DNA of 64,000 bases from Solimonas_A sp052035235 (GCA_052035235.1 JBPOHT010000014.1:76350-140349); one strand, 5' to 3'. Shown: positions 1 to 8,577, counted from the first letter of the stretch. Numbers and translations are program-made. The notes: generated by a model from the letters alone, not told the origin.

Positions 1-84
1 CAGCAGGACCAGCACTAGGCTGGCCGAGGCTGCGGCAACCAGCCAGCGCCAGGCCGGTGACCGCCGCCAGAGTTCAGATGCCAT
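1..84 (-). CDS. N-terminus of a membrane-anchored protein (runs off the window)
   Basis: Reading leftward from an ATG at 84, 28 codons stay open to the window edge. The peptide starts with a short polar, Arg-rich head (ASELWRRS) and then becomes a hydrophobic stretch rich in Ala, Leu and Val (WLVAAASASLVLVLL). That pattern is a signal anchor or first membrane helix. The start codon overlaps the last codons of the upstream AAA+ gene by 11 bases, so the two are probably translated from one message. The family cannot be recognised from 28 residues; only membrane location and operon membership are supported. Confidence 0.55.
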   Translation of the reverse strand, partial: MASELWRRSPAWRWLVAAASASLVLVLL

Positions 85-1303
85 TCGGTCCGTTCGGGGT
101 CCGGCGTGCGCGTGCAACCACGCGCTCGTTGTCCATCGCCAGCTCGATGGCGTTGAAGCCCTTCTGTCGTGCCTGGATCAGGGAATCGGCGATGGACTCC
201 TCAATGGCGCGCACCAGGTCGCGCGATGAGCCGATGGTGCCAAGCTTGCGGTAGCGCCGCATCAGCTCGATGATGATCTGCGGCTCGATGCCGCCGTCCA
301 CCACCTCCAGCCCGTAGCTGCGGATCATCGCGGCGATCTCAAGAGCGCACACGCGGGCAATGTCCAGGCCTTCCAGGCGGCGGAACACGAAGATGCGGTC
401 TAAGCGGTTGAGCACCTCGCCAGCGAAGCCGCTCTCGCGAAGCGCGGAGACCGAGGTCTTGCGCAACTCTTCCGGCTCGCTCGCATAGGTGCTGGCGAGC
501 TGGTCCAGCGTATCCGTCGCGGCGTTGGTGGTAAGCAGGAAGATCGCCTGTGAGGTGGAGATCTGCTTGCCGTCGGAGGCTTCGGTGATGAAGCCGTCGT
601 TCCATGCGGTCAGGAAGCCCTTGAGCACTTCCGGATGTGCTTTCTCGATTTCGTCCAATAGCACCACGGCATTGGGAAAGTCACGCAGTCCGCCGGTGAG
701 CTTGCCGTAGCTGTCCGAGCCGACATAACCCTTCGTCATGCCGAAGAGCTGCGAGGCGGAGTAGCTGCCAGCGGCGAACTGCGTCATGTCGAAGTGCAGC
801 AGCTTGCGCTCCATCTCCTTGGCCAGCACCTTGGCCAGATAGGTCTTGCCGGTGCCGGGCGGCCCCGCGAAGAGGAATACGTCCACCGGGCGGTTTCGCT
901 GCATCATCGCCAGCCGCCGCCGGATCTGCTGCGCCACGTCGTCGCAGACGCGATCCTGACCGATGACTTGGCTCTTGAGGCCTCTCGCCAGGCTGGCGGA
1001 GTCGATGATCAGAGCTTCCTGGTCGAGTTGGCTGGCGGCCTCCTCGATGATCTTCTTGTTGGACAGGCGGTCGAGAATATCCACGGGAATCACCCTATAA
1101 ATCCATGCGGGAGCGGCATCACGCGCGTGCAGCCAGACCGCCAGAACCAGCAGCCAGAGTATTGCAGCGGCTGCGATCAGGTACCACCGCCAGTTGTGCA
1201 GGGCGGCCAGGGGCAGCGGATGCCGCTCCATGAACTGGTAAAGCATCAGCACCGCGCTGAGCGCGAACAGCAGCGGCAGGTAGCGGTTTATCAACGCGAG
1301 CAT
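74..1303 (-). CDS. Membrane-anchored AAA+ ATPase, ClpA/ClpB D2-like
   Basis: This 409-residue protein has two hydrophobic segments at about residues 7-25 and 40-58, then a single AAA+ module. Walker A is GPPGTGKT near residue 147, and Walker B is VVLLDEIEKAHPEV near residue 213, the form typical of the second ring of ClpA/ClpB. Downstream lie LLTTNAA (sensor 1) and NRLDRIFVF (arginine-finger region). It has no Clp N-domain and no second ring, so it is shorter than disaggregases. Two TM segments would place the ATPase on the cytoplasmic face of the membrane. It sits between two other putative membrane-protein genes on the same strand. Role in unfolding or remodelling membrane-linked substrates is inference. 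Confidence 0.85.
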   Translation of the reverse strand: MLALINRYLPLLFALSAVLMLYQFMERHPLPLAALHNWRWYLIAAAAILWLLVLAVWLHARDAAPAWIYRVIPVDILDRLSNKKIIEEAASQLDQEALIIDSASLARGLKSQVIGQDRVCDDVAQQIRRRLAMMQRNRPVDVFLFAGPPGTGKTYLAKVLAKEMERKLLHFDMTQFAAGSYSASQLFGMTKGYVGSDSYGKLTGGLRDFPNAVVLLDEIEKAHPEVLKGFLTAWNDGFITEASDGKQISTSQAIFLLTTNAATDTLDQLASTYASEPEELRKTSVSALRESGFAGEVLNRLDRIFVFRRLEGLDIARVCALEIAAMIRSYGLEVVDGGIEPQIIIELMRRYRKLGTIGSSRDLVRAIEESIADSLIQARQKGFNAIELAMDNERVVARARRTPNGPNGI

Positions 1304-1309
1304 GCCGGA

Positions 1310-1939
1310 TCAGAAAACCACCGGCAGCGTGAGCGGCTCGCCCACCGACATCACTGGCAGCAACACCTGCCCGCTGGGGCCAGCAAGGCCCACGGTGATG
1401 CCCCCGCCGCCGTCGTGCACACCCAAGACATGCACGCTGCCCTCGGTATCGACGGGGATCGCAATGGTCTGCTGCGCATGGGTGATGACCACTTCGCGCC
1501 GGAACCCGCCGCTGATGATCGCCACCACGTCACCGTCCTGTGCCACATGGTCCCAGACCGTGACCCAGGCCAGGTGCAACGGCTGCGCGCCGGGTTGTGC
1601 CTGTCCACCGGGAGCGGCCGTCGGCTTGAGCTGCGCCTCCAGCATTGCGCGCTCTGTCGGCGACAGCTGCATGCTGTCCATCGCCTTGGCCTGCTCGGCC
1701 TCCGGCACGGCTTGCAGACGCAGCCTGCGGGCCGGCCGCTGGTCGAAGTCTTGCCGGAGCTGCGTGGTCTGCCCGGGGCTCAGGCGGTCGGGAGAGGGGG
1801 AGCCGAACATCGCGTTGCCCGCCGCCCCCAGCCCCAGCGTCACGGCCAGGAGCAAGGCCACCCAGCCCAGGTGGGAGGACTTTCTGGCGCGCGCCGGTTG
1901 CGGTCGCGGTGCGGCCTGCTGCGGTTCTATGTGTTTCAT
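1310..1939 (-). CDS. Single-pass membrane protein of unknown function in the AAA+ operon
   Basis: The 209-residue product starts MKHIEPQQ at 1939; a TTG further up at 2017 would add 26 residues but has no clear ribosome site. Residues about 24-42 form one membrane helix (LGWVALLLAVTLGLGAAG) after a basic, Pro-rich head, so most of the protein would be periplasmic. The C-terminal 90 residues are rich in Val, Ile and Gly and look like a small beta domain. It lies 6 bases upstream of the AAA+ ATPase gene on the same strand. I do not recognise the family; a partner of the membrane ATPase is the simplest inference from context. Confidence 0.6.
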   Translation of the reverse strand: MKHIEPQQAAPRPQPARARKSSHLGWVALLLAVTLGLGAAGNAMFGSPSPDRLSPGQTTQLRQDFDQRPARRLRLQAVPEAEQAKAMDSMQLSPTERAMLEAQLKPTAAPGGQAQPGAQPLHLAWVTVWDHVAQDGDVVAIISGGFRREVVITHAQQTIAIPVDTEGSVHVLGVHDGGGGITVGLAGPSGQVLLPVMSVGEPLTLPVVF

Positions 1940-2066
1940 TCCCTGGACTGGATCCTGTCCCCGGCGCTCATCATAGCGGCCGGTCCCGGCGCCGTGGGGC
2001 AGAGGCTTACCTGACAACCGAGTCAGGTTGCGCGCGGAGACTGTGCTGTGATGGCTGACGCCACGC

Positions 2067-2369
2067 TCAGGCCTTCTTCGGATACATCGCCTTTAGCATG
2101 ATGCTCATGCCGTTGACCTTGCAGTCCACATCATGATCGCTCGACACCAAGCGGATGCCCCTGATCTTGGTGCCGCCCTTGATGACGGTCGAGGAGCCCT
2201 TCAGCTTCAGGTCCTTGATCAGCACCACCGAGTCGTCGTCAGCCAACAGGTTGCCGTGCGCGCCTTCACCATCAGCACATCGCTATCCTTGACGGGTGCC
2301 GGGCGGTAGCGGGCCATTCATAGCTGCAGTCCGGACAGATCAGCAACTCGCCGTCGGGGCAGTGCTTTT
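2067..2369 (-). pseudogene. phnA: phnA (yjdM)-family zinc-ribbon gene, broken by frameshifts
   Basis: Leftward translation gives three pieces of a PhnA/YjdM protein in three frames. The first reads ICPDCSYEW (second zinc knuckle), the next VKDSDVLMVK, and the last GNLLADDDSVVLIKDLK through to the C-terminal MLKAMYPKKA and stop at 2067. PhnA homologues have these blocks in the same order in one frame. At least two frameshifts separate them, and the first CxxC knuckle is absent upstream. The best-kept part is the C-terminal two thirds. A sequencing or assembly error is the main alternative to true decay. PhnA is a small cytosolic protein with an ill-defined role despite its name. Confidence 0.75.
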
Positions 2370-2495
2370 TAGGTGGAAGCGGGGCAGGGCGGCCGTTCGG
2401 TCATGGCGGGCTCGGTGGCAGGGCGCGGATTCTACGGGAGCCCCGCCGCATCCTGGGTTAGTCTGTCGCCATGGCCTGTCCGGGAGGGGACTGTC

Positions 2496-3104
2496 ATGGG
2501 GGCATCTTCAGGGGGAATGCTGCAGGGCTGGCGGCTGTTCTGGCTCATCACGGCGGCGCTGGTGGCCATGAGCGCCGCCATGGTCGCCATGCATCCGGGT
2601 GAGGAGGGCGCCCGCCTGGTGATCCGCGCCACCGCGCGCACGTCCCTGGTCCTGTTCGCGCTGGCCTTCTCGGCCTCCGCACTGCGGCGACTGTGGCCGG
2701 GCGGCTTCACCACCTGGCTGCTGCGCAACCGCCGTTACCTGGGTGTGGCTTTCGCCGCCTCGCATGCCATCCACCTGGTGGCCATCGTCGCTTTCGCCCG
2801 CATCGACCCCACGGAGTTCGGCCAGATCTCGCCGGTGGCCAACCGCATTGTCGCCGGCCTGGCCTACGTCTTCATCTTCGCCATGGCCGCCACCTCCCTC
2901 GACCGCATGGTGGCCTGGCTCGGCGCGCGCCGCTGGAAGCTGCTGCACACAGTGGGCGCGCACTACATCTGGCTGATCTTCCTGCTGTCCTTTGCCAAGC
3001 GCATCCCGCAGGGCCCGGGCTACGCGCTGGGCTCCGCACTGCTGCTGGGGGTGATGGGCCTGCGCCTATGGGCGCGGCGTGCAGGCAACAAGGCCGTCGC
3101 CTGA
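2496..3104 (+). CDS. Ferric-reductase-like / MsrQ-like heme membrane protein
   Basis: Starting at the ATG at 2496, which follows a GGGAGGGGA ribosome site, the product is 202 residues with about six hydrophobic helices. His residues occur within helices, as in ASHAIHLVAIV and HTVGAHYIWLIF, the spacing expected of bis-heme ligands in the ferric-reductase-like transmembrane domain family that includes MsrQ/YedZ. Length and helix count match that family. No msrP gene is adjacent, so a methionine-sulfoxide-reductase pairing cannot be argued from context. The open frame begins upstream at 2373, but that extension is low-complexity and lacks a good start. Confidence 0.6.
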   Translation: MGASSGGMLQGWRLFWLITAALVAMSAAMVAMHPGEEGARLVIRATARTSLVLFALAFSASALRRLWPGGFTTWLLRNRRYLGVAFAASHAIHLVAIVAFARIDPTEFGQISPVANRIVAGLAYVFIFAMAATSLDRMVAWLGARRWKLLHTVGAHYIWLIFLLSFAKRIPQGPGYALGSALLLGVMGLRLWARRAGNKAVA

Positions 3105-3117
3105 GGCATCCCCCGGC

Positions 3118-4107
3118 TCAGTGCCGGGTCGCCTTGCGCTCCTTCTTGACCTCGTACATCTTCGCATCGGCGCGCTTGAGCAGCGCATCGGCGTCGATAT
3201 CACCCACGCGGGATTCCTCCACGCCAACGCTGGCGCCGGCGTAGTCGATCGGCACGCCCGCGCTGACGTAGCGGCCGCGGATCAGTTCCTCCAGCCGGCC
3301 GCGCAGATCCTCGCCCACCGCCGTCGGGGCGACCACCACGAACTCGTCGCCGCCGTAGCGTGCCACCAGGTCGCTGCTGCGCAGGCCATCGGCCAGGCGC
3401 CGAGCCACCTGCGACAGGAAGCGGTCACCTGTCTCATGGCCGTGCTGGTCGTTGATCGCCTTGAATCCGTCCAGGTCGATGAAGGCCACCAGCAAGGTCG
3501 TACCCTCGCGCTGGGCCTGCGCCAGGCGGCGCTGCAGTTCCTGCTCCAGCGCCCGGCGGTTGGCCACGCCGGTCAGCGGGTCCACCAGCGCATGCGACGC
3601 GAGCTCCTGGTTGCTGCGACGCAGGTGGTCCACCAGGCTCTCCCGCTCCACCTGGTGGGCGATGAGCTTGGCGAACATGCCGAGCACCTTCACCGTCTCC
3701 GGCGACACCGGCACCCGGGAACCGCTGGCGGCGCAGAGCGTGCCGAAGAGCCCACCGTCGAGATGGCGCACCGGCTGGCTCAGGTAGGTCTGGATGCCCA
3801 GCTCCCGGGCCGCCGCGGAGTCACCCCAGCAGTCGGCGACGTTGTCGGTGTAGGCACGGCCCTCGTCGAGCGCGCGCTTGCACAGCGTGTCGCCCCAGGG
3901 CACGTCCAGGCCTTCCGGAATCTGCATGTGCTGGGTATTGCGCGAGTACAGCACGTGCTGCACGCCCTGATCCTGGTCGATGGTGGTCAGGTAGGTCGAC
4001 TCCATGCCCGTCACGGTTTCCAGCAATTCCAGCAGCGGGCGGGTCAGGCTCTCCAGGTCGTTGGCACCGGAGACCGATTCGGCGAGGCGGTTGAGCAGTT
4101 GTTCCAT
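3118..4107 (-). CDS. GAF-GGDEF diguanylate cyclase
   Basis: The start at 4107 (MEQLLNRLAESV) gives 329 residues. Residues about 5-150 form a GAF-type sensor domain. A short helical linker follows, then a GGDEF domain from about 165, beginning DPLTGVANRR. The active-site loop is intact as YGGDEF, and an RSSD motif sits five residues before it, matching the inhibitory I-site (RxxD) that binds c-di-GMP. FIDLDGFKAIND supplies the metal-binding aspartate. It should make cyclic di-GMP from two GTP in the cytosol with product feedback. It has no membrane segment, so the signal sensed by the GAF domain is likely intracellular. Confidence 0.9.
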   Translation of the reverse strand: MEQLLNRLAESVSGANDLESLTRPLLELLETVTGMESTYLTTIDQDQGVQHVLYSRNTQHMQIPEGLDVPWGDTLCKRALDEGRAYTDNVADCWGDSAAARELGIQTYLSQPVRHLDGGLFGTLCAASGSRVPVSPETVKVLGMFAKLIAHQVERESLVDHLRRSNQELASHALVDPLTGVANRRALEQELQRRLAQAQREGTTLLVAFIDLDGFKAINDQHGHETGDRFLSQVARRLADGLRSSDLVARYGGDEFVVVAPTAVGEDLRGRLEELIRGRYVSAGVPIDYAGASVGVEESRVGDIDADALLKRADAKMYEVKKERKATRH

Positions 4108-4203
4108 GGGCGAAAATATACGGCGAGTGGGCGACAGTGCCAAAAAAGCGCGTCTGACCCCCGGGGGATGCAACTCCCGCGCCTGCGCACAGCCCGCGCT
4201 CCG

Positions 4204-4887
4204 CTAGACCCCCACCCGCTCCAGCTCCGCATAGGCCTTGGCCAGCCAGACGCGCACGCGCTGGCGCTCCAGCAGGCTCAGGCCGATGCCGTCGTTGGCC
4301 GCTGCCCAGAAGCTGGTGCTGCGTGCGTCGATGCGTGTCATCGCCGCGTCATGGAGCTTCGGCAGCGTGGCGATCTTCGCCCCCAGGGCCAGCGCCCGGT
4401 CCTTCTGGCCCGAGGCCTCCAGGATGTCGAAGTCCTCGCTGCGCAGCTGGTTGAGTACCAGCGTGTAGTCGAGCTGGTCGCCGAAGCGGTCCAGCAGGCG
4501 CGCCAGCAGGTCCACCGAGTCGCGCCCCGAGTCCATCACGTGCCAGTAGCGCACCGCGATACCGAGCTCCCGCGCCAGCTCCAGCATCCCGGACTCCTCC
4601 ATCCAGCGCAGCAGCGGTCGCTGCGTCTGGGCCGCCAGGTCCACCACGATGCGCCGCTGCTCGTCATCGAGCGCCGCCTCCACCACCTTGTCGAGGCTGG
4701 CGTAATCGTCGATCACCACCGGCGAGGCGTAGTCGGCGTAGAAGCGCAGCAGCGCCCCATGCGAGCGGTCCGAGTCGAAGCCGAGGAAGGGCAACTGCCG
4801 GTCGATCAGGTACTGCGCCATCAGGCGGGCCACCAGCGACTTGCCGACCCCGCCCTTCTCGCCACCGATGAAATGGATCGTTGCCAT
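4204..4887 (-). CDS. ParA/MinD-like P-loop ATPase
   Basis: From MATIHFIGG at 4887 the product has 227 residues. The deviant Walker A motif GGEKGGVGKS with its signature lysine is at the N-terminus, as in ParA/MinD/CobQ-type ATPases. A second in-frame ATG at 4953, just behind a GAGGAGG box, would add a Pro-rich 22-residue leader; I prefer the shorter form because the domain begins immediately. It resembles mobilisation or virulence-associated ParA-like proteins that take only a single nucleotide-binding domain. No ParB or partner gene is adjacent. The substrate and role cannot be read from the sequence. Confidence 0.75.
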   Translation of the reverse strand: MATIHFIGGEKGGVGKSLVARLMAQYLIDRQLPFLGFDSDRSHGALLRFYADYASPVVIDDYASLDKVVEAALDDEQRRIVVDLAAQTQRPLLRWMEESGMLELARELGIAVRYWHVMDSGRDSVDLLARLLDRFGDQLDYTLVLNQLRSEDFDILEASGQKDRALALGAKIATLPKLHDAAMTRIDARSTSFWAAANDGIGLSLLERQRVRVWLAKAYAELERVGV

Positions 4888-5191
4888 GCTGGGTGCTCCG
4901 GGGTGGGGGACATCGGGTGGGGGAGGGGTGGCATCGGGCTCAGGCTCCGCCATGACCTCCTCGGGGGTGGCCGGCGGCAGCGGGGCAGCGACGCACAAGC
5001 GGCCCTGCTTCCAGGCGAGGCGCAGCTTGACGGAAACCGTGGGGTTCAAGCAGTTGCCGGCGCCGTGGCGCCGCTCCGGTGGGGTACAGCGTTCGAGCGG
5101 ACAACCGGGCACGCACAGGGCATGCCATCGTGGCCGGGTCCGCCGACCGCCGCAGGGCAATGCCCGAGCTTACGCGGTTGCCGCGACGCTT

Positions 5192-6022
5192 TCAGTGCAC
5201 CAGGGCTTCCAAACCCGCCGACATGTGCGGCAGGGACGGCATGTCGTGCAGGGCCGAGTCCTCCAGCCCCAGCACGCGCAGGCGGGCGGAGATCACCTGG
5301 GGCAGCTGCGAGGGCGGGCTGCGGCGCCACTCGAACTCGCCGGCCACCCAGGCGCCCAGCGCCACCAACTGGCCCAGCCTGGCGTCCCGGCCTTCGGGCG
5401 CCCCCTGCGATTCGCGCAGCGCCCTCACCATCGGCGGAGGGAAGTTCCAGCGTTCCGCCAGCGCCGCCGTCACATCCACGTAGGTAAAGCCCAGCCGGCT
5501 GCGCTCGGCGCCGGTACGCCCCTCGTCGTAGAACGGGCAGAACCGGTCCAGCACCGTCATCTCCTCGCCCATCACACTGGCGGCCAGCGGCTCGCCCAGG
5601 GCGCGCATCAGCCCCACGGCGAAGGCCGTCTCGGCATCGCTGCGCAGGGCCTGCGCCAGGTGCCGCGCTGCCACCGCGGAGTGCAGGCTGTAACGCCAGA
5701 AGGACTGCACCGGGAACTGCGCCGGGAAGCGGATGGCTCCGGAAAGCCCCACCGACATCACCAGGTTGCGCGTCGCATGCGTGCCCACGAATACCACCGC
5801 ATCCTGCAGCCGCGTGACCGTCGCCGGGCGGTGGTAGAAGGCGGAGTTGGCCAGGCGCAGCAGCTTGGCGGACAGCACCGGGTCGGTGCCCACCAGCCGC
5901 GACACGCGATCCACGTCGGTCTCCGGCTTGTCGAACTCCACCATCAGGTCCCGGATCGCCTTGGGCACCGTGGGCAGGTTGTTGACGTGGTCCAGCAGGC
6001 TTTGGGCGTCGGCAATGGCCAC
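5192..6022 (-). CDS. HDOD-domain signalling protein
   Basis: The product is a stand-alone HDOD domain: LPTVPKAIRDL begins the domain, followed by VSRLVGTDPVLSAKLLRLANSA, the classical HDOD signature. It lacks an attached GGDEF, EAL or receiver domain. HDOD proteins act in the cytosol as output or scaffold modules in c-di-GMP and chemosensory networks. I chose GTG at 6022, which has a GGAG box six bases upstream; a TTG at 6067 would add 15 residues without a ribosome site. It lies on the same strand as the ParA-like and GAF-GGDEF genes, so a shared signalling theme is possible. Confidence 0.85.
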   Translation of the reverse strand: MAIADAQSLLDHVNNLPTVPKAIRDLMVEFDKPETDVDRVSRLVGTDPVLSAKLLRLANSAFYHRPATVTRLQDAVVFVGTHATRNLVMSVGLSGAIRFPAQFPVQSFWRYSLHSAVAARHLAQALRSDAETAFAVGLMRALGEPLAASVMGEEMTVLDRFCPFYDEGRTGAERSRLGFTYVDVTAALAERWNFPPPMVRALRESQGAPEGRDARLGQLVALGAWVAGEFEWRRSPPSQLPQVISARLRVLGLEDSALHDMPSLPHMSAGLEALVH

Positions 6023-6217
6023 GGTCGTCTCCGGATTCAGGGCTATCCGGAGGGTTAGCGGCAGCAAGGCCGCCGACTTGAGGAACGGGTGTGTTGTATC
6101 TGGCGGATGTACCCGGTTGGCTGCTGGCCGGCAGGCTGTGACCGAGGGCTACACGGTTGATCCAGGCGCCTGAACGCTTTCTGGACACTCCCGGCCTTGC
6201 GGTAGGATGCCGTCGTC

Positions 6218-6667
6218 ATGGGAACCATCCGGCACATCTACATCGCCCCGCTACGCGGCGCACCGATGGAGGAGCAGGCGCAGGCCGAGGCCATCGCCGG
6301 CTGCGGCCTGCGTGGCGATCGCTACGCCGACGCCGCCAACCGCGAGTCACCCGACTACCAGCTCACCCTGATCGAGTTGGAGAACATCGAGGCCTACGTC
6401 GAATCCAGCGGCCAGCCCATGGCCCTGCACGAGCCGCGCCGCAATCTCGTCACCAGCGGCGTGCGCCTCAACGAGCTCTGCGGACGTCGGTTCCGTGTCG
6501 GCGAGGTAGAGCTGGAGGGGCTGGACCTTTGCGAGCCCTGTGCTCTGTTCGGTGAGCGCACCCGGTTCGAGGCCGTGCGATTCTTCGTGCGCCGCGGCGG
6601 CTTGCGTTGCCGCATCGTCAAGGGCGGGGTGCTCCGGCCCGGCGACGCCGTGGTTGCCTTGCCTTGA
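6218..6667 (+). CDS. MOSC-domain protein
   Basis: The 149-residue protein matches a compact MOSC (MoCo sulfurase C-terminal) domain. It has GLRGDRY early on, the block NLVTSGVRLNEL, and LCEPCALF containing the conserved cysteine region. MOSC domains bind molybdenum cofactor or carry sulfur to it and to other acceptors. The length equals that of stand-alone MOSC proteins such as the YiiM/YuaD types, with no beta-barrel N-domain. The next gene begins on its stop codon (TTGA overlap), so the pair is probably cotranscribed. Substrate not inferable. Confidence 0.82.
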   Translation: MGTIRHIYIAPLRGAPMEEQAQAEAIAGCGLRGDRYADAANRESPDYQLTLIELENIEAYVESSGQPMALHEPRRNLVTSGVRLNELCGRRFRVGEVELEGLDLCEPCALFGERTRFEAVRFFVRRGGLRCRIVKGGVLRPGDAVVALP

Positions 6668-7089
6668 GCGCCGAACTCGCCGCCCACGCCGGCCTCTTCC
6701 TCGCTGCCTTCCTCGCCGCCACCATCCTGCCCGCGCAGTCCGAGGCCGTGCTGGTGGGCCTGCTGCTGGCCGGCTACACGCCCTGGACGCTACTGCTCGT
6801 CGCCACCGTCGGCAACGTGCTCGGCGCGGTGGTCAACTGGCTGCTGGGTCGCGGCCTCGCCGGTGCCTCCTCGCGCTGGGCGCCGCAGCAGGGGCCCATG
6901 CTGGAGCGCGCGCAGCGCTGGTATCACCGCTACGGCCGCTGGTCCCTGCTGCTGAGTTGGGTGCCGATCATCGGTGATCCGTTGACCGTGGTGGCCGGCA
7001 TGCTGCGCGAGCCGCTGCCGGTCTTCCTGCTGCTGGTGACCGTGGCGAAGCTGGGGCGCTACCTGGTGCTGGCGGCGATCACGCTCTGA
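6664..7089 (+). CDS. YqaA-like small inner-membrane protein (DedA-related)
   Basis: I place the start at the TTG at 6664, overlapping the MOSC stop codon, giving 141 residues. The chain has a membrane helix (GLFLAAFLAATILPAQSE), a reentrant-looking hydrophobic block, the amphipathic stretch around ERAQRWYHRYGRWSLLLSWVP, and PIIGDPLTVVAGM with a conserved Pro/Gly pattern. These features match the YqaA subgroup of VTT/DedA-like membrane proteins, whose likely activity is lipid scrambling or transport. An upstream ATG at 6607 lies inside the MOSC frame and would add a highly basic non-membrane head, so I reject it. Confidence 0.75.
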   Translation: MSAELAAHAGLFLAAFLAATILPAQSEAVLVGLLLAGYTPWTLLLVATVGNVLGAVVNWLLGRGLAGASSRWAPQQGPMLERAQRWYHRYGRWSLLLSWVPIIGDPLTVVAGMLREPLPVFLLLVTVAKLGRYLVLAAITL

Positions 7090-7121
7090 GCCTCAGCGCG
7101 CCGCCCAGCGGGATCGCGCAT

Positions 7122-7463
7122 TCACGTCGCCTTCGCCCGCTGCTCGATGCGGCGCTCATCGTAGAAGACAAAGACGCGCACACTTTCCTCGGTCAGGCGC
7201 ACGCCGTTGACCACCATCTCCTTGCGGCCGGGCATCTTCAGGGGATAGAACTCCATCTGCCCGCTGTGGCCGAAGCTCGCCTCCTGCAACAGCGACAGGG
7301 CAAAGTCGCGCAGAGCCTCACGCGAGGAGAAATCCAGGTTGATGCAATGCCGGTCCGTATCGAAGTGTGCATGCATGCAATGCGTCTCATCGTGCAGCAC
7401 CTCGGGCGAAGGCGTGGCGCTATCGCCTTCACGGATCACGATGGTCTGGGACTTGCGCGGCAT
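7122..7463 (-). CDS. Conserved small protein of unknown function
   Basis: Starting at MPRKSQTIVI (7463), with AGAAGG about ten bases upstream, the product has 113 residues. It is soluble, with no signal or membrane segment, and alternates beta-like and helical stretches; the C-terminal block VNGVRLTEESVRVFVFYDE is the most regular. A pair of His residues lies in HCMHAHFDTDRHC, which could bind metal. It is divergent from the ATC-hydrolase-like gene that follows, and the two share a short promoter gap. I do not recognise a family. Confidence 0.6.
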   Translation of the reverse strand: MPRKSQTIVIREGDSATPSPEVLHDETHCMHAHFDTDRHCINLDFSSREALRDFALSLLQEASFGHSGQMEFYPLKMPGRKEMVVNGVRLTEESVRVFVFYDERRIEQRAKAT

Positions 7464-7557
7464 GCCGGGGCTACCTTCTCGGGGAAATCGGGCGTCGGGA
7501 GCATAGCGAAGGCCCGCCCACCGTACATACCGCCGCGATCCCCGTAGAATCCGGCAC

Positions 7558-8151
7558 ATGCTGCTCCTGCTCTTCCCCAGGCTGGCCTATCGCCGCGCCG
7601 TGCATCGCGCCGGCCTTGCGCGTCCGGACGCCCTGTGGGCGCAAACCCGCGCGATCCATTCCGGCCTGGCGCCGCCGCAGCGCGTGAACCGGCCGGGGCT
7701 GGCGCTGATGCTGCGCTACATGGCCTGGAGCCGTGCGCTGTACCAGGCCCTCTGCGAATCCGGCCTGGCACCGGACGCCGCGGGCGCGGTGGTGCGCCAG
7801 GTCAACTGGAGCATCTTCGGCCCCGGCATCGGCGTCGCCTTTCGCATCTCGCGCCTGCGCGGCATCGAGCCCCTGCCGCGCGTGCGCCTGGTCACCGACC
7901 TGCTGTTCGCCCTGCTGTTCACGCGCCCTTTCCGTCGCCGCCCGGTGGCGGACGGCGAGAATGTCAGCTTCGAGGTCACGGCCTGTCCGCTGGCGGATTA
8001 CTTCAAGGCCCAGGGCCTGCCGCAGCTCACGCACCACGCTGCCTGCAGCCTGGACTTCCTGATGGCCCGCGACTGGGGCGTGTCACTGAGCCGCGAGTTC
8101 ACCATCGCCAACGGCCATCCACTCTGCGACTTCCGCTTCCACAAGTCTTAG
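7558..8151 (+). CDS. L-2-amino-thiazoline-4-carboxylate hydrolase-family protein
   Basis: The 197-residue protein ends with ANGHPLCDFRFHK, which is the hallmark C-terminal block of the ATC-hydrolase family (CDFR/FR-type ending). The middle contains a conserved Cys and Ser stretch (THHAACSLDF). In Pseudomonas, an L-ATC hydrolase opens a thiazoline ring on the way to L-cysteine, but most family members elsewhere have no tested substrate. There is no signal peptide. The gene is 30 bases upstream of the HopJ-like gene on the same strand. Family assignment is good; the reaction is uncertain. Confidence 0.65.
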   Translation: MLLLLFPRLAYRRAVHRAGLARPDALWAQTRAIHSGLAPPQRVNRPGLALMLRYMAWSRALYQALCESGLAPDAAGAVVRQVNWSIFGPGIGVAFRISRLRGIEPLPRVRLVTDLLFALLFTRPFRRRPVADGENVSFEVTACPLADYFKAQGLPQLTHHAACSLDFLMARDWGVSLSREFTIANGHPLCDFRFHKS

Positions 8152-8181
8152 AATCGCCGGCCGTTCCACCGACAGATCGAC

Positions 8182-8526
8182 ATGAGCCTTCCGTCCTTCC
8201 TGCAGAAGCTGCGCGAATCCCCCGAGACCCTGGAATTCGCCGACACCATCGCCGCCATCGAGGCGACGTATGCCTACACGCCCACCGCCTTCCGCAACGG
8301 TGAAGTGGAGAATGCCGCCGGACAGAACGGCGGCTCCTGCAAGATTTTCTCCTTCGCCAAACTGCAGGGTTTCAGCGAGGCCCAGACCCTGGCCTGCTTC
8401 GGTCGCTACTACCGCGAAGACGTCCTGCAGCACCCGGACGCCACGGACCACCAGAACATCCGCAACTTCATGCGTAGAGGCTGGGCCGGCGTGTCCTTCG
8501 AGGGCGAGGCACTGAAGCCCCTCTGA
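8182..8526 (+). CDS. HopJ-family protein
   Basis: This 114-residue protein closely follows the HopJ family pattern: YTPTAFRNG, AGQNGGSCKIFSFAKLQG, ACFGRYYREDVLQ, and DHQNIRNFMRRGWAGVSFEG near the C-terminus. The family was named from a Pseudomonas type III effector but is common in bacteria without any secretion system and in marine algae, so the effector name says little about function here. No secretion genes lie nearby. It is likely a small cytosolic protein; role unknown. Confidence 0.85.
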   Translation: MSLPSFLQKLRESPETLEFADTIAAIEATYAYTPTAFRNGEVENAAGQNGGSCKIFSFAKLQGFSEAQTLACFGRYYREDVLQHPDATDHQNIRNFMRRGWAGVSFEGEALKPL

Positions 8527-8541
8527 ACCCGAAGGCTTGCT

Positions 8542-8577
8542 CCCCTCTCCCTCCGGGAGAGGGGCTGGGGGTGAGGG
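8542..8577. repeat. Palindromic intergenic repeat between convergent genes
   Basis: CCCCTCTCCC and GGGAGAGGGG form a perfect 10-bp stem with a TCC loop at 8542-8564, followed by CTGGGGGTGAGGG. Repeats of this form are widespread between genes in high-GC proteobacteria. It lies in the gap between the convergent HopJ-like and AraC genes, where it may also stop transcription, although no T-run follows. Confidence 0.7.

Noticed and set aside
794..2014. Long rightward open frame (406 codons)
   Set aside because: It runs antisense through the AAA+ gene, is rich in Gln, His and Arg, and has no ribosome site or family motif.
3079..5487. 802-codon rightward open frame
   Set aside because: It is the antisense shadow of the GGDEF, ParA-like and HDOD genes, with a composition typical of high-GC shadows.
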